Assembly: GCA_963971425.1 (NCBI GenBank)
Contig: OZ020519.1
Span: 7,890,028-7,954,027 of the forward strand
Direction of reading: 5' to 3'
From: Bryoerythrophyllum caledonicum
Taxonomy: Eukaryota > Streptophyta > Bryopsida > Pottiales > Pottiaceae
Length of the DNA stretch: 64,000 nucleotides
Positions 1 to 10,779 of this stretch are shown piece after piece. Position 1 is the stretch's first letter; every line of letters begins with the position of its first letter. Under the pieces are notes generated by a model. The model was not told the origin of the DNA and made no database searches. It saw only the letters and a list, made by a program, of their open reading frames with translations. Both the position numbers and the translations under genes were made by a program.

Positions 1-1614
1 CTGTCCAACCGGAAGGCTTCCCAATAAGGTACCCTCGCAGTCGACTTCGCTTCTGTCATGGTGTCACAAGCTCTTCACTTCGAGCTCTCTCTCGTCATCA
101 TCTCCGACTCCTCATCGTCATCCTCCTGGACTGCTTTCTGATCAACATCTCATGCCCTGCACTCCATGAAATCGGGTTCCTCTCCGAATTCCATTCCTGC
201 AGTAGTCACATGATCATCGAAGTGGAGCTTCATCTCTTCCACGCTTCAACAGAGAGAAAGGGCAACCCTCTGTATCCTCATCAGTGAAAATCTACTATGA
301 GGACAGGTGAGGGAGATGGCTCCAGTTTTGGGAAAAACAGAGGGTGACCAAATTGCAATCACAGGGTGCCTGATCTCCTGCGACGAGCATGATCCATATC
401 AACAGACGCCATGGACAAGTAGCTCACAGAGAGAATCAAGATCGGCAACTCCGTGGATCACACCAAACCACATGCAAAACTCGCCATCCACGATCGAGAA
501 GCTCCTCTGCAAATGGCTACTCTTCAAGCCCCATGGCTATGAAGGTGGAGGACGCGTGAAAGAACCGCTACGCTTTGCCGAAGACACAGACCTCCCTCTC
601 TCCTCTTCTTGCGTAGCATCACAGGCACATGGAGAGGAATGCCGTGCTCCGGGGCCTCCGCGAGGGCGGAAGGCATGATGATGGTGTGTGGGGCAGCGAA
701 GGGCGAGCGGTGGGGGCAATGATGCCGGTTCAGAGATTGGTGAAGCTTCCGATCTGTAGCAAGAGCGCGGCAGAATGCGAAGGACTCGCCGTCAGATTCA
801 GCCGAAGCCTGCACCCCAAGGGCTCAACCGTTGGGCTCACACAACCATCTCCCAAGAGACAACGAAAATGAGCTCCCATCCGTCCTCCATCTCCCCTCAG
901 AAGGCAGTTCTCTCTCATCCATCTCGTTCAGGTGGAGCTCCATCATGTCCCCTTGGGTTTGAAAGGTTTTGGGACGCGCCATCGCTGGTTCACAGAGGTA
1001 ATTGTGACCTCTCCGTGTGTTAGGGTTAGGGTTTGGCGCTCTGAAGGATTGGTTTGAGGTGAGTTTCGAGAGTGATGCGGAATTTTGAGTGAAAGCCTGA
1101 TAATGGGAGGCGAAGTGATTTGGAACGCTTTCATTTCTGGGACTGATGCTGTCGCTAAAACGCGACGAGAGGATTATGAGGGAAGTTTGTTTTGGAGTGA
1201 GTTTTGAGACATGTCGTGGAGTGATGATGCGGAAGATGTTGTGGAACATTGGTAGGAGGATTGGCGATGATTTTGGAGTTTCCTGAGAGTCCTTGAAGAG
1301 GCCATTCCCTTCTCGCGACTTTCGGACTTCTTTTCCGTAAAAACAATTCATCTGACGCGGTGCATCACTATCGCCGCAGGTATGGTGACGTGAGCGCACT
1401 GCGAAAAGACTACTAAAAGTACTGTTTCTGTTGGTTAAGGGTTTTGCGGGTGTCGAAAGAAGGCTTCGTTTGTTAGAAAAAGGTGTGATTTGTGCTGAAA
1501 TTGGCTAGTCTCTGTGTATGGATTAGGTTTCGTCTGAGCATGTACCGGTCTGCACTGATTTACGCTCGTTCAGTGATTATCACATGTCATGGTGGGTCAA
1601 GCGCGCCTTGAAAC
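1..1614. other. upstream region of ABCI10, no convincing gene
   Basis: Several open frames of 60-190 codons occur on both strands, but none shows recognisable domains or a consistent splice pattern. The segment probably holds promoter and 5' leader sequence of ABCI10 and perhaps the tail of a neighbour outside the window. Confidence 0.5.
1020..1036. promoter_or_regulatory. telo-box-like motif
   Basis: Two adjoining copies of a TTAGGGTT-type motif lie about 590 bases before the ABCI10 start codon. In plants the reverse form (AAACCCTA) is a known promoter element of housekeeping and translation genes. Use as a promoter element here is an inference from position only. Confidence 0.3.
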
Positions 1615-2460
1615 ATGACGCTTACTTTTGCTTCCTTGCCGCACTCGCTCCGTGGCGGTGGTGCGTGTGAGGTTTCTCCACGATGTAGATCCTTCATCTT
1701 CCCGCTCCCGCTGCGAAAGCCTCGCAGACTACTCGCAGCGAGAGCCACCGCGGGCGAGCCTTCGCTCGCAATCGACGCGCGCGACGTGGGCCTCACAATC
1801 CAGTCCTCCAGCGGCGCCGCGCTCCCCATCCTGCGCGACTGCACCGTCCAGATCCCCGCGGGCGAGCTCTGGATGCTCCTGGGCCCGAATGGGTGCGGCA
1901 AGTCCACGCTCCTCAAGGTGCTCACGGGCCTGCTCCGGCCCCACCGCGGCACGATCTCCGTGGCGCTCCCCCGCAGCTTCGTCTTCCAAAACCCCGACCA
2001 CCAGGTGGTGATGCCCACCGCGGAGGCCGACGTCGCGTTCGGGCTGGGCCACCTGGCTCTCACCGACGCCGAGGTCGCAGCGCGCGTCCTCAACTCCCTC
2101 GCGGCTGTCAACATGGGGGAATACTCCCAGCGGCCCGTGCAAACTCTGAGCGGAGGCCAGAAGCAGCGCGTGGCGATCGCGGGCGCGCTCGCGGAGCAGA
2201 GCCGCGTGCTGCTGCTCGACGAGCTCACCACGTTCCTGGACGAGGCCGACCAGACCGGCGTCTTGGAGACCGTCCGCGCCGTCGTTGGGGGGGACGTCAC
2301 CGCCCTCTGGGTCACGCATCGCCTCGAGGAGCTCGAGTTTGCCGATGGCGCTGTCTACATGGAAAACGGCCGCGTTGTGCTCTCTGGAAGCGTCCGCGAC
2401 GTCAAGGCATACATCCAGAAACAACAGGATGAGGTGAATAGAAATGGTGGCTTGAGGTGA
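1615..2460 (+). CDS. ABCI10: chloroplast ABC transporter I family member 10 (ECF-type ATPase)
   Basis: A single-exon 281-residue frame. Residues 1-45 are rich in Arg, Ser and Ala and look like a plastid transit peptide. An ABC ATPase domain follows, with Walker A GPNGCGKST (90-98), Q-loop Gln125, signature LSGGQ (178-182), Walker B VLLLDE (198-203) and switch His235. Length and motif spacing fit plant ABCI10, the ATPase resembling bacterial EcfA/CbiO. In plants it is thought to work with ABCI11 and ABCI12 as an ECF-like metal transporter of the plastid envelope. Local GC is much higher than in the flanks. The start is the first ATG that gives a full transit peptide. Any ECF-type ATPase is a fallback call, but the plant-type N terminus favours ABCI10. 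Confidence 0.85.
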   Translation: MTLTFASLPHSLRGGGACEVSPRCRSFIFPLPLRKPRRLLAARATAGEPSLAIDARDVGLTIQSSSGAALPILRDCTVQIPAGELWMLLGPNGCGKSTLLKVLTGLLRPHRGTISVALPRSFVFQNPDHQVVMPTAEADVAFGLGHLALTDAEVAARVLNSLAAVNMGEYSQRPVQTLSGGQKQRVAIAGALAEQSRVLLLDELTTFLDEADQTGVLETVRAVVGGDVTALWVTHRLEELEFADGAVYMENGRVVLSGSVRDVKAYIQKQQDEVNRNGGLR

Positions 2461-3422
2461 GGTTCCTATCTTCATCAATGTAGAGATCAATAGGATTCGG
2501 TCGACGCGATGTATGGCAGACTATGAAGCCACTGGTTGCTAGCATTTTGAGCAGGAATGTACTTGCCCTTGGCTTCCTCAGAAATTGAGTTCTTGCGGCG
2601 ATTCTCGTGGCTTCTTTCCAGTTCATGGACGACCAGGAAGCCACTGCTAAATGATTTCGACCGTGAATGCGTCCGAGCTGCTGGTGATTTGTTTGGTTAT
2701 CATGTTGATTCTGTGACGTGTTTGAGGTTGAGCACGGATTGAGTAGGCGAGATGTTTCTGCAGGTCCCTTGTAGCAATTCTGGCAGAGCATGGTTGCTTT
2801 CTAGTTCATGGCAAACATGATTTTTTTGCAGTACACACGGTGTTGTTTTTTCACGTGGTTGTGTGCGCCGCGGATGCTCTGATGGCATCACCTGGATCCA
2901 ATGCGAAGTCCGGGAATCTTTCTCACGTGAACCAGGCCTTATACTGTAACATTGATTAGCTGGATAAGCATCCTGTGAAATATGCTCCTGATCCATTCTG
3001 AATCTTTTCTATTCAGAGCCTTACAGTGAATGGCATCATAATTGAACATTCGGCCCTCTTGTTCTGATGCTAGTGCACCATTTTGCTTCACCTTTTTTGC
3101 AGCCTCCAACCTCCCCGAAAAGCCAGTTGTTGTAGCAAGTTACTTGACAAGTATTTGTAAAGTCACCCAAAGTTTCAATAAGATACTGCTTTGTTAATCT
3201 ATACTACCGGTACTGTAGTACTCTTTATTTACTCTTTACATCTAGAAAAAAGCAAGTGGGCGCCAAGTGGAAAGAGATGCCAACTGTAGTGCGTCATTAG
3301 TAGTATATTTTGCACAGTATATCCTCCACTCTTGCGTATATACTGCAACTCTCTCACTCTCTCACACACTCACACTCTCTCTCTCTCCAACGGGAGCATT
3401 GTCGTTCATAATTGTACACGCA
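2461..3422. other. ABCI10 3' region and promoter of the next gene
   Basis: Non-coding. A pyrimidine/CA-rich tract (CTCTCACTCTC type, about 3345-3390) lies just before the next gene's ATG and resembles plant 5' leader CT-repeats. Nothing else is recognised. Confidence 0.45.
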
Positions 3423-5262
3423 ATGGGCGGGTCTAACCCTGTGGTGCTGGTGGCGCTCCTCACCGCTGTGAGCTTGGTGATCACCATCTTCAAGTACCAC
3501 GACGCGCCTCAAGCGGTGCCCCTCTGGTGGGATTTACACGGTGAGTTGATTGCACCCTAGTTATTCTCTTTGGAGAGTCATCTGGTGGTTCTATGTTGGA
3601 TCATGGTAGGCTTGGTTTGTGATGATGGTGGTTTTTCTATTCCTTTGTTGGATGTGGTTTTTGTGTTGTGAGGTGGAATGTGTCGGTGGGAATGGGTTTT
3701 GGGAGATCACTTGGGTATAAAATGATGGTGGTGTTAGGATGTGTGAGTGGATGTGACACTTGTGATGTGGGAGGAGGTTGGCTTTTCAGACCTGGGGATT
3801 ATGTCAGTGATGGTTTTTGAGGTGGTTTTGGGAGGTTATCTGAGTTCGTGATGGTGGTGACACTTTCTGTTGTGAGAGGATGTTGATTTATGGGGATGAT
3901 TTTTGAGGTATTTGGAGGTATGTTAAGGTATTTTATGACATGATTCTGGTGAGTTTGTGTGGAGAGGATGTTGGATTATGGGGTGGATTATGTCAGTGCT
4001 GGTTCAAATTGGAAGATCATCTCGGTTTAGGGTTTGGGTGTTATGACTTGTGGTTCTAGGTTGTTAGATGTTACTTTGCTGTCGTGAGAGGATGTTGTTT
4101 TCTGAGGTGGATTATGTTGTGATGGATTTTGAGGTGTTTTTGGGAGATCATCTGGGTTGGATATGGGAGAAGAGGTGATTCTAGTTTGCTAGATGTGACC
4201 TTGCTGTCGGTTAATGAGGTGGAAAGTTTTTGTTGAAGTGATTAGAGGAGATTATCTGGGTATGTCATGTGTTTGCGGTTCGTTGGACGTGACTTCGCTG
4301 TGGGTTTCTGAGGTGGAAATCTTATGTTGTGATGGATTTTTGAGGGGTGTATCTTGGTATACAACCATGGTATTATGATGATATAAAACTTTAGTTTGCG
4401 TATGCGACTTTGCAGTAGGAGAGGATGTCGGTGTCTGGGGTGGAAGTTTTTGAGGTAGATCGTCTAGGCATGTCAGGTTGATGGATATGACCTTGCTGTT
4501 GGCTCATATCGTGATCACACGACGGTATTGTCGTGAAATGTGATTCTGGTTTGTTGAGTGTGACTTGGTTAATCTCAGTGATGTTTCTCGATCATGCTGA
4601 TGGTTTCTGGTTTCTGTTTGCAGCTCTTCCTCTGCTCTGGGTGCCGCGATGGTTAGGCCTCTTCCTCCTCCCAGTCCTAACCTTCCTGGTGCCCTACGCC
4701 CTCTACCAAGCTGTCGTCAACAGCGACCTGGAAAGCCACGGGTAAGCAAGCTCTCCAACCCCCACTGGATCAAGTTTTCTTTTGCCGAATGATGACATGT
4801 TTCTTCTCCCGGCGCTGCAGGCATGAGTCGAAGCACTCCATCTTCCACATCGTCACGCTTCCTGCCATCTTCCTCTTCATCACACAGACGTTCGTGCTCC
4901 TCCCCGCCGCCACGAACTCCTCCCACGCATTCCCGGCGCGCACCTTCGTGGCCAACGTCGCGCTCTGGCTGCTCATCTGGTTCGGCCACAACGTGAAGCA
5001 CGTGGAGGCCAACAAGGTGGTTGGCGTGGTGAACCCCTGGACCACGAACGGAGCGGCCTGGGACTCGCTCCACCAGCAAGCCGGGCTCATCTTCGAGGTC
5101 GCCGGAGTGATCCTCTTCGTTTTGGCGTTTGTGCTCCCCATCGGCTGGCCTCTCACTCTGGGGCTCGTCGTCTTGTGGCTGGGGCCCTGGATTGTGGCCT
5201 ACGCTTTGGCCTTCTCTAGTGGCGCCAGCTCCTCGGAGAGGGAGCCTCTTGTCGGTGCTTGA
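3423..5262 (+). CDS. SdpI-family integral membrane protein (three exons)
   Basis: Coding exons 3423-3540, 4624-4741 and 4821-5262 have GT-AG borders and matching phases and give 225 residues. The product is almost wholly hydrophobic, with about six membrane segments. Near the N terminus it has AVPLWWDLHALPL, matching the DUF1648-type start of SdpI proteins (which usually read P-x-H-W). The C-terminal half has the SdpI hallmark: NKVVGVVNPWTT, then W-x-S-L-H-x-x-A-G and a long hydrophobic stretch. SdpI is known in Bacillus as the membrane immunity protein against the SdpC killing factor, and relatives are widespread in prokaryotes with mostly unknown roles. The two introns and the flanking plant genes show it is a nuclear gene, not contamination. 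A plant function cannot be inferred. Confidence 0.75.
3541..4623 (+). other. intron 1 of the SdpI-family gene, internally repetitive
   Basis: A G/T-rich intron of 1083 bases. It holds about eight degenerate copies of a module like GAGGATGTTG...GAGGTGGA...TGGTTTTTGAGG at intervals of roughly 100-130 bases. It begins with GTGAGT and ends in TTTGCAG. Confidence 0.6.
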
Positions 5263-5620
5263 ACAGGCCTGTGCTTTTGTTGTAATTGATCTTGTGTATG
5301 TACTTTGGCTTGTAATAAAATCTTCATGTTGGTTTTCTCTGTTCTTTAAGGTGTTTTTGTGACCCTGGATCTGTGATTGATCATGTGTGTCAGTGCTTGA
5401 ACAGGCCTGTGCTTTTGTTGTAATTGATCTTATGAATGTACGACTTTGTCTGTAAGAAAATCGTCACGTTGGTTCTCTTTGGTCTTGAAGGTGTTTTTGT
5501 GACCTTGGTCTGAGTCTGTGATTGATCATGTAAATGTGATTCTTCTAGTATCATAAAATCATGTTGGTTTCTTTCCTGGACTTGAAGGTGTTCCTGTGAT
5601 CTTGTTGATCGTGTGTGTAT
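5253..5620 (+). repeat. tandemly repeated 3' end of the SdpI-family gene
   Basis: A unit of about 138 bases begins at the stop-codon context GTGCTTGAACAGGCCTGTGC and includes an AATAAA-like signal at about 5315. It recurs at about 5391, and a third shorter copy follows from about 5520. The second copy keeps the same TGA context outside the frame. This looks like local tandem duplication of the polyadenylation region. Confidence 0.7.
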
Positions 5621-6300
5621 AGGAAAGGACCATGTTGCTTTTTCTGTGGTTTTGTAAACTTCGTGTGACTGGTTCTGTGTATGTTCTCTTAGAGAATTAT
5701 AAAACCGTAACGTTAGTTTTTCTCTCTCTTATAGCATCAAAAGTTCGTCCTGGTTTTTGCAAACCCTGGTTACGAAATATATTCATCGAAAGTGGTGGAA
5801 ATTCAACAGAATATTGACAATCCCTTCTAAAACTTGATGACACGTATGTTTCCAAGTAGACTCTATACATCCCGAACCGAAATCCAATACTGCAAAAAAC
5901 CGGGCTTCACTTGCAGTACTCGAAGAGCAAAACGTTTCAAATTTACGAGCTATGCAGGGAACATAGCATGATCCTTTTCTTCTTTTCTCTAGACGGAAAA
6001 CAGCTTTCTTCACACATAATATGTACAAACTGAAATGATCATCCACTGTAGCTCTAGTAACATCTCATGACAGTGATTAAGCTCCATTGAATGCGTGCCT
6101 GGTGATCGATCCCTGAGCGCCATATAATGTAGAGAAAATATTGTATCAATCTGCTGCCGAGCTTGCATCACATTTCGAGGACGACAACTGATGCCATGGA
6201 ATACATGCTCCTCATCAGAATAATGAAAGATAATTACGAACTGTCATGCAAGATTGTGCGACCATTTTGTTATGGAGAGGGAGAGAGATTACGAACTCAC
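5621..6300 (-). other. probable last intron and 3' end of the LAZY gene
   Basis: Exon 4 stops at a GTGAG donor just below 6301. A short frame ending near 5783 (minus strand) contains AVLDFGSG, vaguely like the V-L-E-L tail of LAZY proteins. More than one splice acceptor fits, so the last exon is left open. Confidence 0.35.
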
Positions 6301-8326
6301 ATTCCGAGTCGGTGCGAATCCAGTTGCCGTTCTGAGCACACGAAGCCCACCCTAAGTTCCCGAAACTGGGACCTGATCTGCGCTTCCGGTGCTCGCCCAC
6401 CTCGGATGCCACTGATTCCTCCACACAATTTGCAATGCAAGGCGGTCCCTACAATAATCATACATCAAAGGACCACAGAGTAATCAATAACTATCACGTC
6501 GGTTTGGATAGCACTAGGAGACTTTCACCACCTGATACCAGGCTAGTATCACCCTGAGTATCAGTATAGTATCACCCACGGTATCAGGCTGGTATCACCA
6601 GAGTATCATACAGGTATCAGTCAAGAAGTGCTTGTCGAAAACCACGTTTAGGACGGATGATCATCTCGTCCAATTCACGACATGAGTGCCTCGGTATCAC
6701 CCTAGTATCAGCCCGAGTAACATAGCAGTATCGCCCCGAGTATCACCTCAGTATCAGTCGAGAAGAGGGCATTCATGTGCATGTTTAGGAAGGATGATCA
6801 AGTTGATCGGTTGCACGTACCTGCGTCTCTGAGGGCTCGATTGGAGAATCATTTGTCGGAGGAAACAAGCATGTGTCCTGCTTCGGCGACACTCTATGAG
6901 AGGCGCCAGTGCGGCACCTGGACCGCCATAGCCGTCCCAGATGTGAACCAAGAGACGTCCCTTTGGTACTATTCTCTGTCACCTTCTTCTCCGGGGGCTT
7001 GGTCCGCTTGCGCACTGATCGCCGCGACCTGAATACTGGGAAGAGCCCACAGAGAGCTCCCGCGTTGTAGAACTCGTGATCTGAGTCGACAAACTGGTCA
7101 TGAACATGTTTCGTCGCAGAGTGACTGCAGCTGGTTTTGATCTCGGCGAGCTTGTGATCATCGTGGTTGGCATGTGTACATAGAGCCGAAGACCTTGCTG
7201 TGATGGATCCCGGGTCGCCGAACACTGGATACTCGGGGATGAGTTCCTTGCTCGTGCAAGCTGCGGCTACTCCGATCGAGTGGTCAGTTGATTCGACTTC
7301 GTCATCGGAGCTCCGGACCTCGCGGATCACTGTGGTATCAGTGCTCCCGGATGTGCTTATTGCAGGTGATGGTGGGCGCTTGTGGTCGGTGATGTGCGGC
7401 GTTACGAGCTGGTCGAGAGCAAACGTGCCGATAGCGAGTAAGCCTTCTTGCTCGTGGCTGAACACGAACCTGATCGTCTCCTGCAGCCTCTCTTCCCATG
7501 TCTCTGCGGCGTCCAGGTGATCGACCAGTGCTGAATATTCTCCGCCCGACCGTGTCATTCGGGGCTGATCCTCCACGCTTCCATACTCTGCAGCTCTAGC
7601 GACATCTGAGGTTCAGAGACACAGCTCTTGCACTTGTCAACTGTGTGCACAGAAAGCAGAGATATCCTGAAAGGGTTGGGGGGTAACATGAAAGACCTAC
7701 TCCAGCTTTGAATGGTCCTGAACCATGAATTGCGAATTCACTGCTAAGTTTATCATTGATGGACCATCTAAGCTGTCGTAGATCTTGACTGCACCTTGAG
7801 TAATCTGTAATCTTATCATATCAGGACCAACGAACACCAATGAACCACTACAACCCCAGCTGTATCACGTATACTTTGAGATTTCAGCTCATCTCTTCTG
7901 CATTAGTAACAGTTTTCGGGTGAAGCTTTCCATGTTAGCGTGACTCAAATTTGGAGCATCATGCTAGCTGTCCCTGAACTTGTAAAACTTAAGACCAAAT
8001 TGGATCAGATGATACTTCAGTGGGAGAGAGATCAATTAAGTTGGAGACGTACTCCAAATGGTGACTACTGCAACCTTCAGAATTCTGTTTCATGGTACCA
8101 AGCTCTGACGGTTTTCCAGGGGTGGAATCACAGTACCTGAATATTGCAGCTTGAATCCTTGACTCCGAATCGGAGGAGGATCCTTCTTCCTCTCCCACCC
8201 GAAGAACTGCACACCACCATCTCCAGCACGACATACAAATGTATGACATAGCCAAGCGGAGCCAACCAACTTACTGCTCAACAGATCTAGCTCAACACTT
8301 CACAACTGAAACCTCCATACCTTCAT
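6301..8326 (-). CDS. LZY: LAZY/IGT-family gravitropism regulator
   Basis: The exons I can place on the minus strand are 8326-8321 (ATGAAG only), 8206-8137, 7587-6983 and 6448-6301, all with GT-AG borders and consistent phases. The protein begins MKFFGW, the N-terminal signature of LAZY proteins. It has GLLAIGTF (the IGT motif) in exon 3 and ends exon 4 with NWIRTDSE, matching the K-W-I-K-T-D-S-E run before the C-terminal CCL motif. LAZY proteins link statolith sedimentation to auxin transport by recruiting RLD proteins at the plasma membrane. The final exon, expected to carry a V-L-E-I-like tail, was not placed with confidence. Candidates lie at 5780-6060. A divergent, seed-free-plant LAZY is the best reading. 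Confidence 0.8.
6520..6775. repeat. degenerate GTATCACC-type repeats in a LAZY intron
   Basis: Two copies of a roughly 150-base module, each made of short GTATCACC.GAGTATCA units, start near 6525 and 6690. Each ends in TATCAGTC.AGAAG and then a segment ending GGATGATCA. They lie in the intron between LAZY exons 3 and 4. Confidence 0.6.
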
Positions 8327-9080
8327 GACTTGATGTTTACTTAGTCCACCTGGTCCCTAATGCGCATCGTCCCAAAGCACTACACCAACACACAATCTCT
8401 GTACTTCCAACCACCAGATCAATCATCAGCGCTTCGCCCCTCAAGAAGCCCTTTCACCAGAATAATTCCAAAACCCCCTCCGAGAACACAGCCCCCACGC
8501 TTCCAAACAACTTTCTCATAAACCAGAGAGAAAGCACGTACATGAACACAAGAAAAGTTGGATTAAGCCACACTAGAAACGTGGCTCCTCACCTATAAAC
8601 AACTCACTCTTCTTAGACAGGTGATTCTAGTATCGAACGAACCACAAAGAAAACTGTAACGTCTAGACCAGAAGCTGGAGTCATCGAGGTAGGGAGCAAC
8701 CTGATGATATATCCCGGTTATGCTTGTCTAGAGCATCAACTGGAACTAGCTAGCTCAGCGATTAATGACTGCACATGGGACCGTCACAGGTGAGAGTCGT
8801 GCGAGATGCCTCACCAGCACGTCAACGCCGACGTCGAGCTACGAGTGTAGTGAAGCTGGGGCTTCGCCGTGTGTCTGGCTGACCGTCGTACAGTAGAGTG
8901 AGTGGGTAAAAATAGTGGAGTGCGGGCCTGACATAGACCAGATCCTGCAATGGCCGCATTCTCATCCGGGAACGTGAAAGCGCAACCACCGAGGCCGCGT
9001 CGTCCAGAAGGGAATCGTAGCAGACCCTTCCACAAACGGAAACTATTGTAAACACCACATGTGTTCGGTGGGAGCTCTAT
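8327..9080. other. upstream region of the LAZY gene
   Basis: No coding evidence. It probably includes the LAZY 5' leader and promoter (transcribed leftward) and the edge of the transposon-rich block. Confidence 0.4.
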
Positions 9081-9319
9081 ATTATTTCTTTCGTGAGGTT
9101 GATCTGTGTGCTTAGAGCCGGGGATTTTTTTTATTTGCTTTGTCTGGTAGTAGGCAGATTGGCCCAATGCATTTATACGGTACACGAGTGCCAGGAGTTA
9201 TATAGTACAACATTCATGCCTATGTTGGATAGAAAGTCGTATTTACATGTACAGTCAGCTCTCCTTCTACAACAGCTCCGTTTGTCTTACCAAAATTCAC
9301 CATCAGTCCATCGCATTTA

Positions 9320-9558
9320 TACCCTACGCTATGGTCAGTTTCGTACATAATTCATTCAAAAGGGGGACTTGTCCAAAATTTTGGAAATTTCAAGAGGTTT
9401 GGCTAGGCGATACCTATGTAATACCAAGGTGACACCCGTGTAAGATCTAGGTGATACTTGTGCAATACCTATGTGATATCCTCTGTGTCGAATCAATGTG
9501 ACAAAAATAAATAAATGCTTCGGCACTTGCCTGCCGAAACTAACCGTAGCGTACGGTA
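9320..9558 (+). mobile_element. 239-bp MITE, copy 1
   Basis: The ends are imperfect inverted repeats of about 24 bases: TACCCTACGCTATGGTCAGT at the left and a TACCGTACGCTACGGT form at the right. The interior has a run of GTGATACCTATGTAATACC-like units. A second copy of identical length lies in reverse orientation at 18475-18713. No coding capacity. Confidence 0.8.
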
Positions 9559-9565
9559 CTGTAAA

Positions 9566-9777
9566 TATAAGGTAAGCCCCCCGGGCCCCCTTGACCCTCT
9601 GTCCATAAATGGAGAGAGGGGAAAATTATACTATAATTTTCTAGTGATAGCCAATAGAATTACAATTCCAACCCAAGTGATTTCATATTTTTTCGATGAA
9701 AACTGAATTAGTTATCTCCTCTCTCTCAATATATGCACATTCCTTCACTTGTTGGCTTTAGGGGGGCTTACCTTATA
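9566..9777. mobile_element. short family-B MITE
   Basis: Perfect 17-base inverted ends, TATAAGGTAAGCCCCCC and its complement, enclose about 210 bases. The inside matches the longer B element at 14836-16309, including GTGATAGCCAATAGAATTA and GATTTCATATTTTTTCGATG. Confidence 0.8.
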
Positions 9778-9924
9778 TTATTTCTTTCGTGAGGTTGATC
9801 AGAGCCCGGGCTTTTTTTACTTGCTTTGTCTGGTTGTAGGCAGATTGGCCCAATGCATTTATACGGTACACTAGTGCCATATATTACAACATTCATGCCT
9901 ATGATGGATAGAAAGTCGTATTTC

Positions 9925-9950
9925 AGGTAAGGCCCCCTAAAACCGACAAG
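9925..9950 (+). mobile_element. end of a family-B element interrupted by a family-A element
   Basis: AGGTAAGGCCCCCTAAAACC followed by GACAAG matches the terminal sequence of other B copies, which then continue with TTAA. Here an A element begins exactly at that TTAA. Related B interior sequence reappears after the A element near 14330-14560. Confidence 0.55.
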
Positions 9951-10779
9951 TTAACCCCTAAAGGACCAAATCTCCTTTGGGGGGATTTATGATTTTGGAT
10001 AGGTTCCTAAAATTAGAAAAAAAATCCTTTTTCTCTGAAATTTTTATTCTAGATTGCCTCTCATAAGAGCTTTGTGGAGATATTTTTATTTTATTTTTTG
10101 GATTTGTGGTTTGAAAGTAAGTACCACTTAAAGCCAAAAGTGGGGACTCTGGGCACCTCCAAATTTTTTGACAAAAGTTTCTATTGACATTGAGATTTTT
10201 CACACGTGTAAAGAATATTTCCTTCTTTGGAAATTTTCTAAAAAAAATCTTGTCTTTAGTGTGAAAAGGCATTTTATTCCAAGTCAAACATTTTCACACA
10301 TTCAATGGGTGTTTCATCCAATATTTGATGATAAATAGATTATTCATTTGGTGAGCATATGTTAGTGATCTTGTACGTCTTGTAGCGAGATTCATTTTAG
10401 TTGGTGTAATCTTGCATTAATATATATGTATTAATTTTTCAATCATCTCCAAAATTGTGCTTTGAACAGGGCAAAAGCGTGAAACTTTGATGAGGTAGTG
10501 GATTTCTATTAAATATGGCTTATACAACTTCGAAAGATATCCAATAAGTCATCCTAATGAGGAACTTAGCGCCCTTTGATTTGAGGTGAGATAGGATAGC
10601 TTCCTAAAAAATTCTACAATTACATTTTCCCTCTTTGCACCAATCATATGTGCCTCCGCTAAAAGACAATGAGACTTATTTATGGTTGGAGCAATTTCAC
10701 GTGTGATTTTGAAAAAACAGGTAGAAATTTTTGTTTTGTCAAATTTTCAAAAATTCATGAAATTGAGAATCTTAAAGTA

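Larger units (their letters stand above)
9081..9923. repeat. direct repeat pair flanking two MITEs
   Basis: A segment of about 150 bases, starting ATTATTTCTTTCGTGAGGTT and ending ATAGAAAGTCGTATTT, occurs at 9081-9246 and again at 9777-9923. The second copy carries a small deletion. The 239-bp MITE and the B-type MITE lie between them. Confidence 0.7.

Noticed and set aside
824-1399. 191-codon minus-strand frame upstream of ABCI10
   Set aside because: No domain, low-complexity Ser/Pro/Asn composition and no supporting splice or homologue-like features.
1729-2490. 253-codon frame antisense to ABCI10
   Set aside because: Shadow of a GC-rich gene; the sense frame has all ABC motifs.
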